Below, piece by piece: positions 44,901 through 52,425 of a DNA stretch of 64,000 bases (position 1 is its first letter; the number at the start of each line of letters is the position of its first letter). The stretch is from Chitinophagaceae bacterium. Its GTDB lineage: Bacteria; Bacteroidota; Bacteroidia; Chitinophagales; Chitinophagaceae. The translations under genes and the position numbers were made by a program. The notes beneath the pieces are model-generated. The model had not been told where the DNA came from. It saw only the letters and a list, made by a program, of their open reading frames with translations, and made no database searches. Where the stretch lies: NCBI GenBank assembly GCA_019745155.1, contig JAIETM010000002.1, positions 62,001 to 126,000 of the forward strand, in the 5' to 3' direction.

Positions 44901-45175
44901 GTGAAGACGTCGAAATTGCCATAGCGGTCACTGGCAAAAGCAATGGTCTTGCCATCATGGCTCCATACGGGCATGTAGTCATGTGCTTCATGCATGGTGA
45001 GTGCAACGGCATCACCGCCTGAGGCGGGCACTTTATACAAGTCGCCTTTATAGGTAAAGACAATGGTTTTGCCATCTGGTGAAATAGCTGAATGACGCAA
45101 CCAGGTTGGGTCGTTTTGCGCTTTACCAATGAAGGCTGCCAATAAGAGGAAAGAGGTAAAAATGGATTTTTTCAT
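41978..45175 (-). CDS. Tricorn-like S41 family protease, secreted
   Basis: The 1065-aa protein has a signal peptide (ending IGKAQ), two WD40/PD40-type propellers (about residues 25-320 and 320-650), a PDZ domain (about 740-840) with SLGAFYDAA and GPLDKAGLNVQAGMII, and a C-terminal S41 peptidase domain (about 850-1065). The nucleophile is Ser971 in NEANYSDGHCY, with VVDTRNNGGGDLV and the TFAGWEGL strand beside it. Tricorn proteases degrade peptides that enter through the propellers; bacterial members are periplasmic. The length is normal for the family. It is a single gene, divergent from the 5-oxoprolinase operon. Confidence 0.95.
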   Translation of the reverse strand: MKKSIFTSFLLLAAFIGKAQNDPTWLRHSAISPDGKTIVFTYKGDLYKVPASGGDAVALTMHEAHDYMPVWSHDGKTIAFASDRYGNFDVFTISINGGEAKRITYHSVAEYPYDFSPDDKQILFGSARMDMASNRQFPTGSMPELYTVGVGGGRPVQVLTTPAEHAKYSKDGSKIIYHDKKGGENEWRKHHTSAIARDIWIYDSKADKHTKLTAFNGEDRSPILTDGEKAMFYLSEESGSFNVHKMALTGGKSEQLTSFKKHPVRFLSAANDGTLCFSYDGQLYTMKAGSKAQQVNVRISADARRNDEQLVRVNSGSGIAVSPNGKEIAFIFRGEVFVSSVEGGITKRITNTPVQENSVGFSPDGKSIIYASERNNKWSIHETRMVRADELYFYASTLLKENALIENNNDNTQPLYSPDGKEIAFVENRNYVKVYNLASKQTRTILNTEQIFAFVENDQYFQWSPDSKWLLFDYAMPGSAVGEVGLVSADGKKIVNLTESGFNDYRPKWVMGGKAMLWQSNRDGLRSAAMSGSAQSDAYMMFFTKESFDRFKLSKEEMALLKEIEDNKAKADTSKKKTPAKDSIVIDWDGLTLRKAKVTIHSSSMGDALVSKDGETLYYLARFERGMNLWSTNLRSRETKMLVPLNAGFAAMSWDKDQKNIFISTDGSVIKLDPASSKQDRVSINGEMMVNTTAERQAMFDHVWRRTKKTFYTKTFHGIDWDSYKPDYDKYIPSIGNNYEFSEMLSELLGELNVSHSGSGYSGFNPSGDATASLGAFYDAAHKGNGVKILEIIKDGPLDKAGLNVQAGMIIESIDGEIITADKDLAQYLNRKSGKPTLLTIIDGTTKKEVTVKPISTGEENGLLYRRWVKRNADEVEKLSGGALGYVHIPGMNDGAFRTTYEEIMGKYFHKKGIVVDTRNNGGGDLVADLATFLSGKKFMEYGNDIRSNGYEPNFRWTKPSISIANEANYSDGHCYAYMVKEINVGKLVGMPVPGTCTFAGWEGLMDTGIRWGAPPVGVKANNGRYLENWQTEPDIKVMNEYEQVKKGVDQQLEAAVKELMKELK

Positions 45176-45264
45176 AAACAGCAGTATAAGGGGGAAAGAT
45201 ACAGAACTTGACAGGCTGAAAATTCAGAAAATGGATAAAAGGAAGGCAGTACTTTAGTAACGTA

Positions 45265-45990
45265 ATGCATCAACCATTAAGGATATATGCTTGTGGGGAA
45301 TCTGTCCTAACCATTCAGCTGACTGATATCATTAGTCCGGAAGCACATAGGGAGGTGATGGCTTTGGCTACATACCTACATGACGCAGCTTTTCCTTTTG
45401 TACAAGATATTATTCCAGCATATACAGGCGTAAGTGTGGTGATTGACCCAATAGCTTTTTTGCAGCAATATCCTGACCAAATACCTGAGCAATGGCTGCA
45501 AGTGCAACTGCATACTTGGCGATGGTCTGCAGAACAGCTGGTTGAACATCCTATCAAAAAAATACCGGTTTGTTATGCGCCAGATTTTGCGCCGGATATT
45601 ATTGCCTTAGCAGCAGCTAAAAACTTATCAGTAGATGAAGTGATTCAATTGCATACGCAAATGGTTTATCATGTATACATGATTGGCTTCATGCCCGGCT
45701 TTCCATATATGGGTAATGTGGCTGAAGCGATACAAATGCCGCGACTTTCGGTGCCCAGAACAAAAGTGGTAGCAGGTTCAGTAGGTATTGCCGGGCAACA
45801 AACAGGGATCTATCCGCAGGATTCTCCCGGGGGTTGGAATATTATTGGTAGAACACCGTATCGTTTGTTCGATGCTGCGCAAGAGCAGCCATGTTTGTTA
45901 CAAGCAGGAGATCGCGTACAATTCTATGCGATTGATGCAGATGAATTCGCTCTCTTATCGAAGGCTACACCAAAATTCTTTCCTTCATGA
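45265..45990 (+). CDS. pxpB: 5-oxoprolinase subunit B (KipI family)
   Basis: The 241-aa protein matches the PxpB/KipI family through its length, the FGESVLT-like opening (ACGESVLTIQL), YTGVSVVID, YHVYMIGFMPGFPYMG, PRLSVPRTKVVAGSVGIAGQQTGIYPQDSPGGWNIIGRTP and the closing DRVQFYAI. With PxpA and PxpC it hydrolyses 5-oxoproline (pyroglutamate) to glutamate using ATP. It is the first gene of a four-gene operon and overlaps pxpC by 4 nt (ATGA). All three subunits here are intact, so the pathway should work. Confidence 0.96.
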   Translation: MHQPLRIYACGESVLTIQLTDIISPEAHREVMALATYLHDAAFPFVQDIIPAYTGVSVVIDPIAFLQQYPDQIPEQWLQVQLHTWRWSAEQLVEHPIKKIPVCYAPDFAPDIIALAAAKNLSVDEVIQLHTQMVYHVYMIGFMPGFPYMGNVAEAIQMPRLSVPRTKVVAGSVGIAGQQTGIYPQDSPGGWNIIGRTPYRLFDAAQEQPCLLQAGDRVQFYAIDADEFALLSKATPKFFPS

Positions 45991-46907
45991 GTGCAGTCAT
46001 CATCAAAGCAGGATTATTAGATCAACTGGTTGATCTTGGTCGCAAGGGCGCTCAGCACTGGGGTATAACACCCGGTGGTGCAATGGATACTTATTCGATG
46101 CAAGTGGCTAACTGCTTGGTAGGAAATCCAAGAGTAACTGCTGTATTGGAGTTGCATTTTCCTGCCGCTGCTATTCGTTTTGATAAGCCAGCATTGATTG
46201 CCATTGCAGGCGCTGATTTTGGTGCTAAGCTGAATGATATTGATTGGTTCACCAATACCGCCGCATTGATACCTGCAGGCACTACGTTGCGCTTTACGAA
46301 GCAGTTGAAAGGTGCAAGGGCCTACCTAGCTGTGAAAGGTGGATGGTCAATAGCAGCGGGATTACAAAAGCCTTTGCAGAAAGGTGTATCAATTGCATAT
46401 AGTCCATTTCAACACGCCTCAGGCATTAAGCCATTACCTTGGCGCGCAAGCGCGCTTTTACCCAGATATACATTGCGTTTGCTCAGAGGGCCGGAGTTAG
46501 ATTGGTTAACACCGGATGCTCAACAAGCACTCGTACAACATGCATTTACCATTGCTCCTTCATCTAACCGAATGGGCTATCGTTTGCAAGGAATTGTATT
46601 GGAGAAACTGCATCAGCAAGAACTGATCTCTACTGCAGTGTCAAGAGGTGTCTTGCAGTTGTTGCCAGACGGACAAATGATCTTACTCATGGCAGATCAT
46701 CAAACCACGGGCGGTTATCCAAGACCAGCTGTTTTGATTCAAGCAGATCAACCATTAGCGGCTCAATGTGGTAATGGTGAAACCATCCAATTTGAATGGA
46801 TGGATATGCCAGAAGCATTACAGGCTTTGCAAGAACAAGAAAGGGATTTGCGCATCCTGCAACAAGCATGTAACTTCCGCTTACAGGAATACTTATGCAG
46901 TATATAG
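45987..46907 (+). CDS. pxpC: 5-oxoprolinase subunit C (KipA, biotin-dependent carboxyltransferase family)
   Basis: The 306-aa protein has the KipA/PxpC marks: GLLDQLVDLGRKGAQHWGITPGGAMD near the start, IAIAGADFGAKLN, RAYLAVKGGW, SSNRMGYRLQG, VSRGVLQLLPDGQMILLMADHQTTGGYPR. It forms the ATP-using part of the 5-oxoprolinase complex with PxpB. It overlaps pxpB by 4 nt and pxpA by 13 nt, so the proteins are made together. A biotin role is not expected despite the family name. Confidence 0.96.
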   Translation: MSAVIIKAGLLDQLVDLGRKGAQHWGITPGGAMDTYSMQVANCLVGNPRVTAVLELHFPAAAIRFDKPALIAIAGADFGAKLNDIDWFTNTAALIPAGTTLRFTKQLKGARAYLAVKGGWSIAAGLQKPLQKGVSIAYSPFQHASGIKPLPWRASALLPRYTLRLLRGPELDWLTPDAQQALVQHAFTIAPSSNRMGYRLQGIVLEKLHQQELISTAVSRGVLQLLPDGQMILLMADHQTTGGYPRPAVLIQADQPLAAQCGNGETIQFEWMDMPEALQALQEQERDLRILQQACNFRLQEYLCSI

Positions 46908-47635
46908 ACCTTAATTGCGATATGGGCGAAGGCATGGATACAGACGAAGCCATCATGCCATTTATCAGCAGCGCCAATATTGCTTGTGGCAAACATGCAG
47001 GCGATGTGGAAACTATGCAACAAACCATCGATTGGGCTTTGGAACATGGCGTAGCCATTGGTGCACATCCGGGTTTTGATGATCGAGCGAATTTTGGCAG
47101 AACCAATCAACAATTATCTGATTGTGCCTTGTATGATTTGGTGGCAGAACAGTTGCAGACACTACAGGATATCTGTTTTGAAATGGGCACCCGTATTCAT
47201 CATGTGAAACCACATGGTGCATTGTATAATATGGCAGCGAAGGATGCAACGATGAGTCGAATCATTGCAGAAGTCATCAAAGAACTCGATAGCAATATTG
47301 TGTTGTATGGATTGAGTAATAGTTTGCTGATTAGTGAAGCAAAAGTGGCAGGCCTCCGTGTGGGTGCCGAAGTGTTTGCCGACAGAACCTATCAGGATGA
47401 TGGTTCGTTGACGCCTAGAACAGCAGCCAACGCTTTGATTACAGATGCGGCGCAATCTATGCAACAAGTGATGCAATTGATTCAGGAGAAAACGGTACAA
47501 ACTGTTTCAGGTAAAATGATTTCCCTTCCTGCAGATACGATTTGTATTCACGGAGATGGCGCACATGCAGTAGAATTTGCGCAAAACATTCATCACTACT
47601 TAACAACAGCAGGTATTGGCATCAGGCCGCTTTAA
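46895..47635 (+). CDS. pxpA: 5-oxoprolinase subunit A (LamB/YcsF family)
   Basis: The 246-aa PxpA has the full family signature: DLNCDMGEG at residues 5-13, ISSANIACGKHAGD (29-42), IGAHPGFDDRANFGR, HHVKPHGALYN (with the metal-type His residues), AEVFADRTYQDDGSLTPR and ICIHGDGAHAVEFA. It is the subunit that attacks the activated 5-oxoproline ring. It overlaps both pxpC and the transporter gene that follows by 13 and 20 nt. Confidence 0.97.
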   Translation: MQYIDLNCDMGEGMDTDEAIMPFISSANIACGKHAGDVETMQQTIDWALEHGVAIGAHPGFDDRANFGRTNQQLSDCALYDLVAEQLQTLQDICFEMGTRIHHVKPHGALYNMAAKDATMSRIIAEVIKELDSNIVLYGLSNSLLISEAKVAGLRVGAEVFADRTYQDDGSLTPRTAANALITDAAQSMQQVMQLIQEKTVQTVSGKMISLPADTICIHGDGAHAVEFAQNIHHYLTTAGIGIRPL

Positions 47636-48806
47636 TATCAGCTCGCTTGGCGGTGTCGGTTTGGGCGCTGCTTTCTTGATGGCTAATTCATCCATTGGTC
47701 CGGGCTTTCTTACGCAGACAACCGTCTTCACCAAAGAGTTGATGGCAAGCTTTGGTTTTGTGATCCTGTTATCATCTTTATTGGATATTGGTGCGCAGTT
47801 GAACACTTGGCGTATTCTGTCGATCAGCGAATTGCGCGCACAAGATTTGGCTAATAAGTTATTACCTGGCTTGGGTTATGTGCTGGCTTTCTTAGTTGTG
47901 TTAGGTGGATTTGCTTTCAACATAGGTAACGTAGCTGGGTGCGGACTTGGCCTGAATGTCTTATTTGGCTTGAGTTACGAGCAAGGAGCCATCATCAGCG
48001 GCGGCGTTGCTTTACTCTTGTTTTGGATCAAGGAGATCGGCAGCATGCTAGATGGGTTCACGAAGATTTTGGGTACGATCAAAATTCTGCTCACACTGTT
48101 CATTGCGTACAATGCCCATCCGCCATTGGCAGAAGCTGTGTACCACACATTTGTGCCGGAGAAAATAAGTGCGGCAGCAATTGTGACGATTGTAGGCGGA
48201 ACTGTTGGTGGTTATCTCACTTTTTCTGGTGCGCATCGTTTATTGGATGCAGGCGTTAAAGGCAAAGCAGCTATTCCCGAAGTAAATAGAAGTGCAATTA
48301 GTGGTATAGTAATTTCCAGCATTATGCGCTTTGTGTTGTTTCTCGCCACATTTGGTGTGTTGGCACAAGGTGCAGTGTTGGATAGTAGTAATCCGCCTGC
48401 TAGTGTATTCGGATTTGCTGCAGGCAATATTGGTTTGCGCATTTTTGGTGTGGTCTTGTGGAGTGCTGCTATTTCATCTGTAGTTGGTGCTTCTTATACA
48501 TCTGTATCTTTCTTCAAAACATTTCATCCGGCATTTATACGCTATGAGCGATGGGTGATCTCGGGCTTTATTGTGATATGTACCACGCTGTTTGTATTAA
48601 TCGGTAAACCTGTACAACTCTTATTGGCGGCGGGTTTAATCAATGGTATGGTCTTGCCTTTTGCATTGGCAGTTATGTTGGTTGCTGTTACGCGCAAGCG
48701 TTTGATGAATAACTATCAACATCCAATATGGATGCAGTTATCTGGCTGGCTCGTAGTAGTAGTAATGGGTTGGATGGCTGTTAAAGCAATGATGGAGGGG
48801 TGGTAA
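47616..48806 (+). CDS. NRAMP-fold transporter without metal-binding motifs, probably linked to 5-oxoproline use
   Basis: The 396-aa protein has about 11 membrane segments and the NRAMP fold, but not the metal site: TM1 reads ANSSIGPGFLTQT where metal transporters have DPGN, and TM6 reads GGTVGGYLTFSGAH where they have MPHN. B. subtilis YcsG is a similar protein next to the same oxoprolinase genes. Manganese or iron transport is thus unlikely; import of 5-oxoproline or a related compound fits the operon and is inference. The start is TTG 47616, 20 nt inside pxpA; a later ATG at 47680 would cut into TM1. Confidence 0.85.
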   Translation: MASGRFNISSLGGVGLGAAFLMANSSIGPGFLTQTTVFTKELMASFGFVILLSSLLDIGAQLNTWRILSISELRAQDLANKLLPGLGYVLAFLVVLGGFAFNIGNVAGCGLGLNVLFGLSYEQGAIISGGVALLLFWIKEIGSMLDGFTKILGTIKILLTLFIAYNAHPPLAEAVYHTFVPEKISAAAIVTIVGGTVGGYLTFSGAHRLLDAGVKGKAAIPEVNRSAISGIVISSIMRFVLFLATFGVLAQGAVLDSSNPPASVFGFAAGNIGLRIFGVVLWSAAISSVVGASYTSVSFFKTFHPAFIRYERWVISGFIVICTTLFVLIGKPVQLLLAAGLINGMVLPFALAVMLVAVTRKRLMNNYQHPIWMQLSGWLVVVVMGWMAVKAMMEGW

Positions 48807-49119
48807 AATAGCAATGCCACAAACAGGTGCCTTCAAACATATAAAAAAATAATCGTTGCATATTGGTTCGGGTGAGGACACCCGAACGGGCGGGGTTGTT
48901 GAGTTTTGCCACAAGCCGGTGTCCTCACCGGCGCAATGAGGAGAAGGCATTATTGTTCGGGTGTGAATACACGAACGGGTGGAGTTGTTGTGTTTTGCCA
49001 CAAGCCGGTGTCCTCACCGGCGCAATGAGGAGAAGGCATTATTGTTCGGGTGTGAATACCCGAACGGGTGGAGTTGTTGTGTTTTGCCACAAGCCGGTGT
49101 CCTCACCGGCGCTTTTGCA
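48807..49119. other. Intergenic region occupied by REP/BIME-like repeats
   Basis: The gap between the transporter gene and the RAYT is filled almost entirely by the 89-bp tandem array described next. The apparent open frames across it come from the repeat itself. No other feature was seen. Confidence 0.75.
48864..49112. repeat. REP/BIME-like tandem array, three 89-bp units
   Basis: Three units start at 48867, 48956 and 49045, exactly 89 bp apart, and the third is cut short after its second hairpin. Each has two palindromes: TTCGGGTGAGGACACCCGAA (8-bp stem, partly decayed in units 2 and 3) and GCCGGTGTCCTCACCGGC (7-bp stem at 48915, 49004 and 49093). The two cores, GGTGAGGACACC and GGTGTCCTCACC, are reverse complements, so each unit is a head-to-head REP pair. 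The array ends 8 bp from the RAYT stop codon. Confidence 0.93.
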
Positions 49120-49629
49120 TTACTCATCGATGTGAACCAACCAATGATACTTCTTATCACCTAATTCATAAAATGAAGCAGGTGACCACGGATACAGATA
49201 AGCAGCATCTGCTAATTGCCAATGCGGTTGACATGGGTTGTTATGGATATAGGCTAGTTTCTGTAAGGTATAGCTTCTTGTAAAGCATATTTTAGTATAT
49301 GCTTTTTCCCAGAACTGATGTTGTCTATCATGTTTCAATACTTTGAACATTTGTAGCCCTCTGTCTTTTTCTAAATAATGTAAAAATTGACGACTGCAGT
49401 GTCTAAAAAAGGCGCCCTGAGATGATAATCTGGAATAATTACTATTCAATTGCCATAATACATGAAAATGGTTCGGCATAATTACAAATCCGTACACTTT
49501 TATCTTCTGTTGGGCAGATAGGTATTCAAAACTATTGATCAGCACTTCTTTGAAAAGGTTGTCATGTAAGAGATTTATCCTCTGATAAATACTTACTGAA
49601 GTAAACTCTAGTGAAAAGTCATCTTTCAT
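49120..49629 (-). CDS. REP-associated tyrosine transposase (RAYT, Y1_Tnp / TnpA-REP family)
   Basis: This complete 169-aa protein belongs to the HUH single-strand transposase superfamily. The HUH pair is in VYGFVIMPNHFHVLWQ (about residues 44-59, His-x-His) and the catalytic Tyr is in LQKLAYIHNNP (about residue 127), with QFWEKAYTK in between. RAYTs nick and rejoin REP palindromes. This one is flanked on both sides by such palindromes with the core GGTGAGGACACC, the expected arrangement for a self-propagating REP system. No frameshift was seen, so it may be active. The start read from 49629 gives an N-terminus of normal length. Confidence 0.93.
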   Translation of the reverse strand: MKDDFSLEFTSVSIYQRINLLHDNLFKEVLINSFEYLSAQQKIKVYGFVIMPNHFHVLWQLNSNYSRLSSQGAFFRHCSRQFLHYLEKDRGLQMFKVLKHDRQHQFWEKAYTKICFTRSYTLQKLAYIHNNPCQPHWQLADAAYLYPWSPASFYELGDKKYHWLVHIDE

Positions 49630-49960
49630 GGCATCTATTGATCATATGCTTAGTATCTGAATGCTGATTAACCTTACAAAAGATATCCTTCTTATTTAGT
49701 GAGTTTTGTTCAAGATGTTTGGGTGGGGACACCCCGAACTGGCGATTAGATCATCGCGCCACAAGCTGGTGTCCTCACCAGCGTAATAAGAAGCGCTATT
49801 GAATGGTTCGGGTGAGGACACCCGAACGGGCACAGTTATTCTATATTCCCAAGTCCGCTGTCTTGACTGGCGGGAGGAATGAAGCAATCAAATATGTTCT
49901 GGCCCATCTTACATTTTGAGTTGTTCTATGCTGCCATAAGCCGGTGTCCTCACTGGCGCA
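49630..49960. other. 331-bp region with degenerate REP copies
   Basis: This region lies between the RAYT start and the end of the selenouridine synthase gene. The first 85 bp should hold the RAYT promoter; the rest is a set of REP-like palindromes. No gene is visible. Confidence 0.6.
49717..49959. repeat. Degenerate REP-like palindromes upstream of the RAYT
   Basis: TTTGGGTGGGGACACCCCGAA (49718-49738) and GCTGGTGTCCTCACCAGC (49764-49781) form one pair with compensating base changes. GGTTCGGGTGAGGACACCC onward at 49805 is identical to the first palindrome of the left array. GCCGGTGTCCTCACTGGC (49939-49956) is a lone copy next to the selU stop. Spacing is irregular, unlike the left side. Confidence 0.88.
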
Positions 49961-51007
49961 TTATTTTGACGCTAATACTATTGATGAATTCAACACTAAA
50001 TCAGTTGTTTCTACTGCAATTTTTTGTATCTGTCTTTTTTCCTCCGGCTTGAAAGTGCTCTTCTCGTAGAATTTATCATAGTACTTCAGCAAAATGCGGA
50101 AGCAATTGGCAATATCATCTTCCAGCAAAAAGTTCACTGCATTTTTGGTTTCTAACCCGCCCAATCTTTTCTTGATACGTACAATAGTGGTGAGCAATTT
50201 TTCTTTTTCAAACTGTCCATACCCCTTGATGATATGTTGCAATCTTGCTTCAAAAGGAATATCTAAAAATAAGACAGGCTTGGTGCGCATCATGCGAAAG
50301 AATCTAAAATCAATATTGACGTGACCTATGCGCTGACTCTCATCTTCCAACCAAATGGTTTTGTTGGAATCCAACTTGCGAACCGCTTCGGCCAATAAGT
50401 TGTCAAACATTTCCTGCGTTGGTTGTGCCGGCATGCCTAGATTACCAAAAGCAGAACCTTTATGTGCAGCAAGGGCTTCCAGATCAATAATTTGTTCTCC
50501 TTTTTGTTGCAGTGTATATAATAATTCAGTTTTTGCCGAACCAGTATAACCACCAATGATGCGGATGGGATAATCCTGACTCAGGATATTGATAACATGA
50601 TTTCGATAAGCTTTATACCCACCAACAAGGGTGTACACTTTAAATCCATACAGATCTAATAACCAAGCTACACCTGCACTACGCATACCACCCCGCCAGC
50701 AGTGGACCAATATGGTTTTGCTTTTTGTATCTGCACCAGGATGAGTTGCCAAGATTTTTTCAGCAGTTTCCACCATCTCCACCATTCTGCCACCGAAGTA
50801 GCGTAAGCCAATCTTGATGGCTATCTGCTGACTCTGTTGTTTATACGCTGTACCAATTTCTTTGCGCTCTTCGTCGTTAAATAACGGAAAGCTGTAAGCG
50901 CCTGGAATATGTGCATGGGTGTATTCGCCCGGACTGCGCACATCTAATACAGGATGCTGTGCAGCCATTGCAAGAAACTCGTTGGTATTGAGGCGGGTGA
51001 TAGCCAT
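49961..51007 (-). CDS. mnmH: tRNA 2-selenouridine synthase (MnmH/SelU)
   Basis: The start is the ATG read from 51007 (MAITRLNTNEFLAMAAQHPV); the frame extends further but into non-protein-like sequence. The 348-aa enzyme has an N-terminal rhodanese domain with catalytic Cys103 in VHCWRGGMRS and a C-terminal P-loop domain with GGYTGSAKT (residues 152-160), the MnmH arrangement. It converts 2-thiouridine at the tRNA wobble position to 2-geranylthio- and then 2-selenouridine using selenophosphate. No selD is in the window, so the selenium donor gene must lie elsewhere. The stop abuts a REP copy. It diverges from sixA across 38 nt. Confidence 0.94.
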   Translation of the reverse strand: MAITRLNTNEFLAMAAQHPVLDVRSPGEYTHAHIPGAYSFPLFNDEERKEIGTAYKQQSQQIAIKIGLRYFGGRMVEMVETAEKILATHPGADTKSKTILVHCWRGGMRSAGVAWLLDLYGFKVYTLVGGYKAYRNHVINILSQDYPIRIIGGYTGSAKTELLYTLQQKGEQIIDLEALAAHKGSAFGNLGMPAQPTQEMFDNLLAEAVRKLDSNKTIWLEDESQRIGHVNIDFRFFRMMRTKPVLFLDIPFEARLQHIIKGYGQFEKEKLLTTIVRIKKRLGGLETKNAVNFLLEDDIANCFRILLKYYDKFYEKSTFKPEEKRQIQKIAVETTDLVLNSSIVLASK

Positions 51008-51045
51008 GGCAGCACAAAGTAATTCAGTTTGCGTAACTTTTGCGC

Positions 51046-51531
51046 ATGAAAACAGTATTGCTGATTCGGCATGCAAAAAGTGATTGGCCTCATGGTGTTG
51101 ACGATTTCGATCGGCCACTCAATCAACGTGGACTGCGCGATGCTCCTGAAATGGCCAAGCGTGTGTTGAAACGAAAGATTGCCATAGATGCATTCATCAG
51201 CAGTACAGCTAAAAGAGCATTTACAACATGCGCTTTTTTCGCAGAAGCATTTGATGCCAAGGACCGCATCATTCCCGTATCAAGACTTTACCACGCACCA
51301 CCTGAAATTTTTGCACAAGTGATTGCTAGCGCTGATGCACAATATGCAAGCATTGCCTTGTTTTCGCACAATCCTGGTATCACAGAATATATAAATGAGT
51401 TAGGGATTGCACGATTAGATAATATGCCTACCTGCGGCGTTTTTGCTGTACGAGCACACTGTAGTTTATGGCAGGAATTCGCTACTGCGCAAAAAGAGTT
51501 CCTATTCTTCGACTACCCCAAGGCGATCTGA
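51046..51531 (+). CDS. sixA: SixA-type phosphohistidine phosphatase
   Basis: The 161-aa protein is a short histidine-acid phosphatase: the RHG-like motif LIRHAKS with catalytic His9, DFDRPLNQRG (the usual D.dRPL..rG), SSTAKRAFTTC, and the second His108 in FSHNPGI. SixA removes phosphate from His residues of phosphotransfer proteins. ATG 51046 fits the family start; an in-frame TTG lies at 51040. It overlaps the convergent EamA gene by 30 nt at its 3' end. Its target here is unknown; the two histidine kinases are 14 kb away. Confidence 0.92.
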   Translation: MKTVLLIRHAKSDWPHGVDDFDRPLNQRGLRDAPEMAKRVLKRKIAIDAFISSTAKRAFTTCAFFAEAFDAKDRIIPVSRLYHAPPEIFAQVIASADAQYASIALFSHNPGITEYINELGIARLDNMPTCGVFAVRAHCSLWQEFATAQKEFLFFDYPKAI

Positions 51532-52416
51532 TACCGGCTTCTTATTAACGAGATAGACACCTGCAAATATCAATGCAGCTGCCAACAGTTTAGCAATGCT
51601 GAGTTGTTCACCCATTAATATCATCGCTACCACAGTTGCAAATACTGGTTGGGTATAGATATAGGCACCAACTACAGAAGAGCCCAATATCGCGATGCCA
51701 TACACATTGAAGAGATACGCAAAAAAGGTAGCACCCAATGCTGCAAAGGCTAGAGCGAAGTAGTGTGTATTGTTAAAAGCCGACCAATCTGTTGCCATCA
51801 TGGGCTGCCAACAAAAAGGCATCATCATCACCGTGCCGAAAGTAAACACCCATCTAATCACATGCACAGGACTATAGCGCAACATCAATGGTCTCACCCA
51901 AACGAGATAAAAGGAATAGGCAATTGCATTCACGATGATAAAAGTGTCGCCCAATAGTTGATTGCTGGCAGTTCCAGATAAGTCCTTACTTAAAATCAGT
52001 ACAACTGCACCAGAGATACCGAGCAGTAAGCCAAATGTTTTATTGAGTGTGAGCTTTTCATGCAGAATCCATACAGCCAGAATCGTAATCATTACCGGTG
52101 TGGTTAATGCCAGCAATGAAGCATGAATGGGACTGGTTAGCGAAACTCCTTTGATAAAGAAGAGTTGATTCACCACAACGCCCGATAAAGCGCAGCCAAT
52201 AAAACGAATGATATCGCTCTTATCAATACCCGATCTGCCGGGTTTGAAAGCATAGAGCAGCCAGAACAAAGGTAATGCGGTAAGCACTCGGATGCCATTA
52301 ATGGCAAAAGGTGCCATCACTGCCGGACTCAAATGTTTTACTGCAGATACTGCTGCGCCAAAAAAGAAATTGGCGCTGAGTACGGCTGCATGTGCTTTGA
52401 GTTTGTTAGACTGCAT
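51502..52416 (-). CDS. EamA-family (DMT superfamily) transporter
   Basis: The 304-aa protein has ten membrane segments in two EamA repeats (about residues 8-140 and 153-290), with LLALTTPVMITILAVWILHEKLT closing the first and YIYTQPVFATVVAMILMGEQLS closing the second, as is typical. Members export amino acids or metabolites across the inner membrane. Its 3' end overlaps sixA by 30 nt in the opposite direction. It lies 9 nt after the GT-B gene and is probably co-transcribed with it. Confidence 0.92.
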   Translation of the reverse strand: MQSNKLKAHAAVLSANFFFGAAVSAVKHLSPAVMAPFAINGIRVLTALPLFWLLYAFKPGRSGIDKSDIIRFIGCALSGVVVNQLFFIKGVSLTSPIHASLLALTTPVMITILAVWILHEKLTLNKTFGLLLGISGAVVLILSKDLSGTASNQLLGDTFIIVNAIAYSFYLVWVRPLMLRYSPVHVIRWVFTFGTVMMMPFCWQPMMATDWSAFNNTHYFALAFAALGATFFAYLFNVYGIAILGSSVVGAYIYTQPVFATVVAMILMGEQLSIAKLLAAALIFAGVYLVNKKPVSDRLGVVEE

Positions 52417-52425
52417 TCGGCAAAA

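Noticed and set aside
47616-48806. Manganese/iron transporter (MntH) call
   Set aside because: Both metal-binding motifs are missing and the gene overlaps pxpA, so a metal role is not supported.
48864-49112. CRISPR-like repeated array
   Set aside because: The segments between palindromes are themselves conserved from unit to unit, there are no unique spacers, and no cas gene is present; the RAYT explains it better.
48863-49283. Open frames across the 89-bp array, with a repeated CFATSRCPHRRNEE-like peptide
   Set aside because: They arise from translating the REP array; the repeat period is not a multiple of 3, so the frames shift from unit to unit.
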